NCBI GenBank assembly: GCA_900542195.1
Contig: UQNA01000047.1
Span: 1-23,257 of the forward strand
Length of the DNA: 23,257 bases
Reading direction: 5' to 3'
Source of the DNA: an uncultured Sutterella sp.
GTDB lineage: Bacteria; Pseudomonadota; Gammaproteobacteria; Burkholderiales; Burkholderiaceae_F
The position numbers and the translations under genes are program-made. How positions within the stretch are numbered: position 1 is the stretch's first letter; the number at the start of each line of letters is the position of its first letter. Shown here one piece after another: positions 23,132-23,257 of this stretch. The notes beneath the pieces are model-generated. The model ran no database searches. It was not told the DNA's origin and saw only the letters and a list, made by a program, of their open reading frames with translations.

Positions 23132-23257
23132 ATTTCTTATCCTCGGGATATTCCGAAAGACGGAACAAGACTTCGTTTTCACGAATCATGTTCATGTGAA
23201 GACGAGCACGAGCCTCCAAGGCATCTTTACCCTCACGAAGACTGGCGGCTTCGGCTT
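23130..23257 (-). CDS. ftsB: Cell division protein FtsB, C-terminal 41 residues (gene continues beyond the right edge)
   Basis: The small bitopic FtsB/DivIC family protein forms the FtsQLB complex that activates septal peptidoglycan synthesis. Only the C-terminus is present: after a charged Ala-rich stretch comes ALEARARLHMNMIRENEVLF followed by RLSEYPEDKK. This matches the family signature after the coiled coil, of the form LEERAR..LGMI..GE..YR. The transmembrane helix and most of the coiled coil lie outside the window. The identification rests on this short segment. Confidence 0.8.
   Translation of the reverse strand, partial: AEAASLREGKDALEARARLHMNMIRENEVLFRLSEYPEDKK

Noticed and set aside
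1..23257. Search for CRISPR arrays, transposons, tRNA/rRNA genes, toxin-antitoxin pairs and prophage genes
   Set aside because: No regularly spaced repeats, transposase or integrase proteins, cloverleaf sequences or small paired ORFs were seen; almost all coding sequence is housekeeping.

Overview
The window reads as ordinary chromosome from a Gram-negative proteobacterium of moderate-to-low GC. BamC and a complete lysine/peptidoglycan set (dapA, alr, ftsB) show an outer-membrane-bearing cell. The hrcA/CIRCE heat-shock control, the block suhB / trmJ-cysE, and the run PHP nuclease - YciO - M50 protease - dapA - bamC resemble Burkholderiales gene order. Protein character and base composition suggest a gut-type lineage such as Sutterellaceae. 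That placement is inference from gene content and order; no 16S or database comparison was possible. I saw no phage, IS element, CRISPR array, rRNA or tRNA gene.

Layout. 1-350: the N-terminal end of hrcA (minus strand) with a consensus promoter and a perfect CIRCE operator. 350-646: a very AT-rich gap with nested inverted repeats and an 18-base direct repeat. 647-1516: one protein I cannot assign, possibly on a leaderless transcript. 1545-5393: a structured leader, then two tandem long-chain acyl-CoA synthetase paralogues one base apart, then a terminator shared with the converging genes. 5418-6950: trmJ-cysE (minus), divergent from suhB (7042-7962) and mutS (8058-10697). 10755-13878 (minus): an M20 amidohydrolase with its own promoter and the transporter gene cstA with its own terminator. 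14186-14728: a SlyD-like prolyl isomerase (minus). 14862-19909 (minus): a probable operon PHP phosphoesterase -> YciO -> M50 protease -> methyltransferase -> dapA -> bamC, ended by a strong terminator. 20048-21899 (plus): hslO and a TauE/SafE transporter. 21971-23257 (minus): alr and the 3' end of ftsB.

How the genes fit together. Most are housekeeping: protein quality control (HrcA regulon, Hsp33, SlyD-like PPIase, BamC), RNA maintenance (TrmJ, SuhB, PHP nuclease), DNA repair (MutS), cysteine/lysine/D-alanine supply (CysE, DapA, Alr), cell division (FtsB), fatty-acid activation (two synthetases) and carbon or peptide scavenging (CstA, M20 hydrolase). I did not find a convincing new multi-gene system. 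The best leads are the unassigned gene at 647-1516 with its repeat-rich upstream region, the basic N-terminal extension of SuhB, the divergent acyl-CoA synthetase pair, and several unusual intercistronic RNA hairpins, especially between dapA and bamC.
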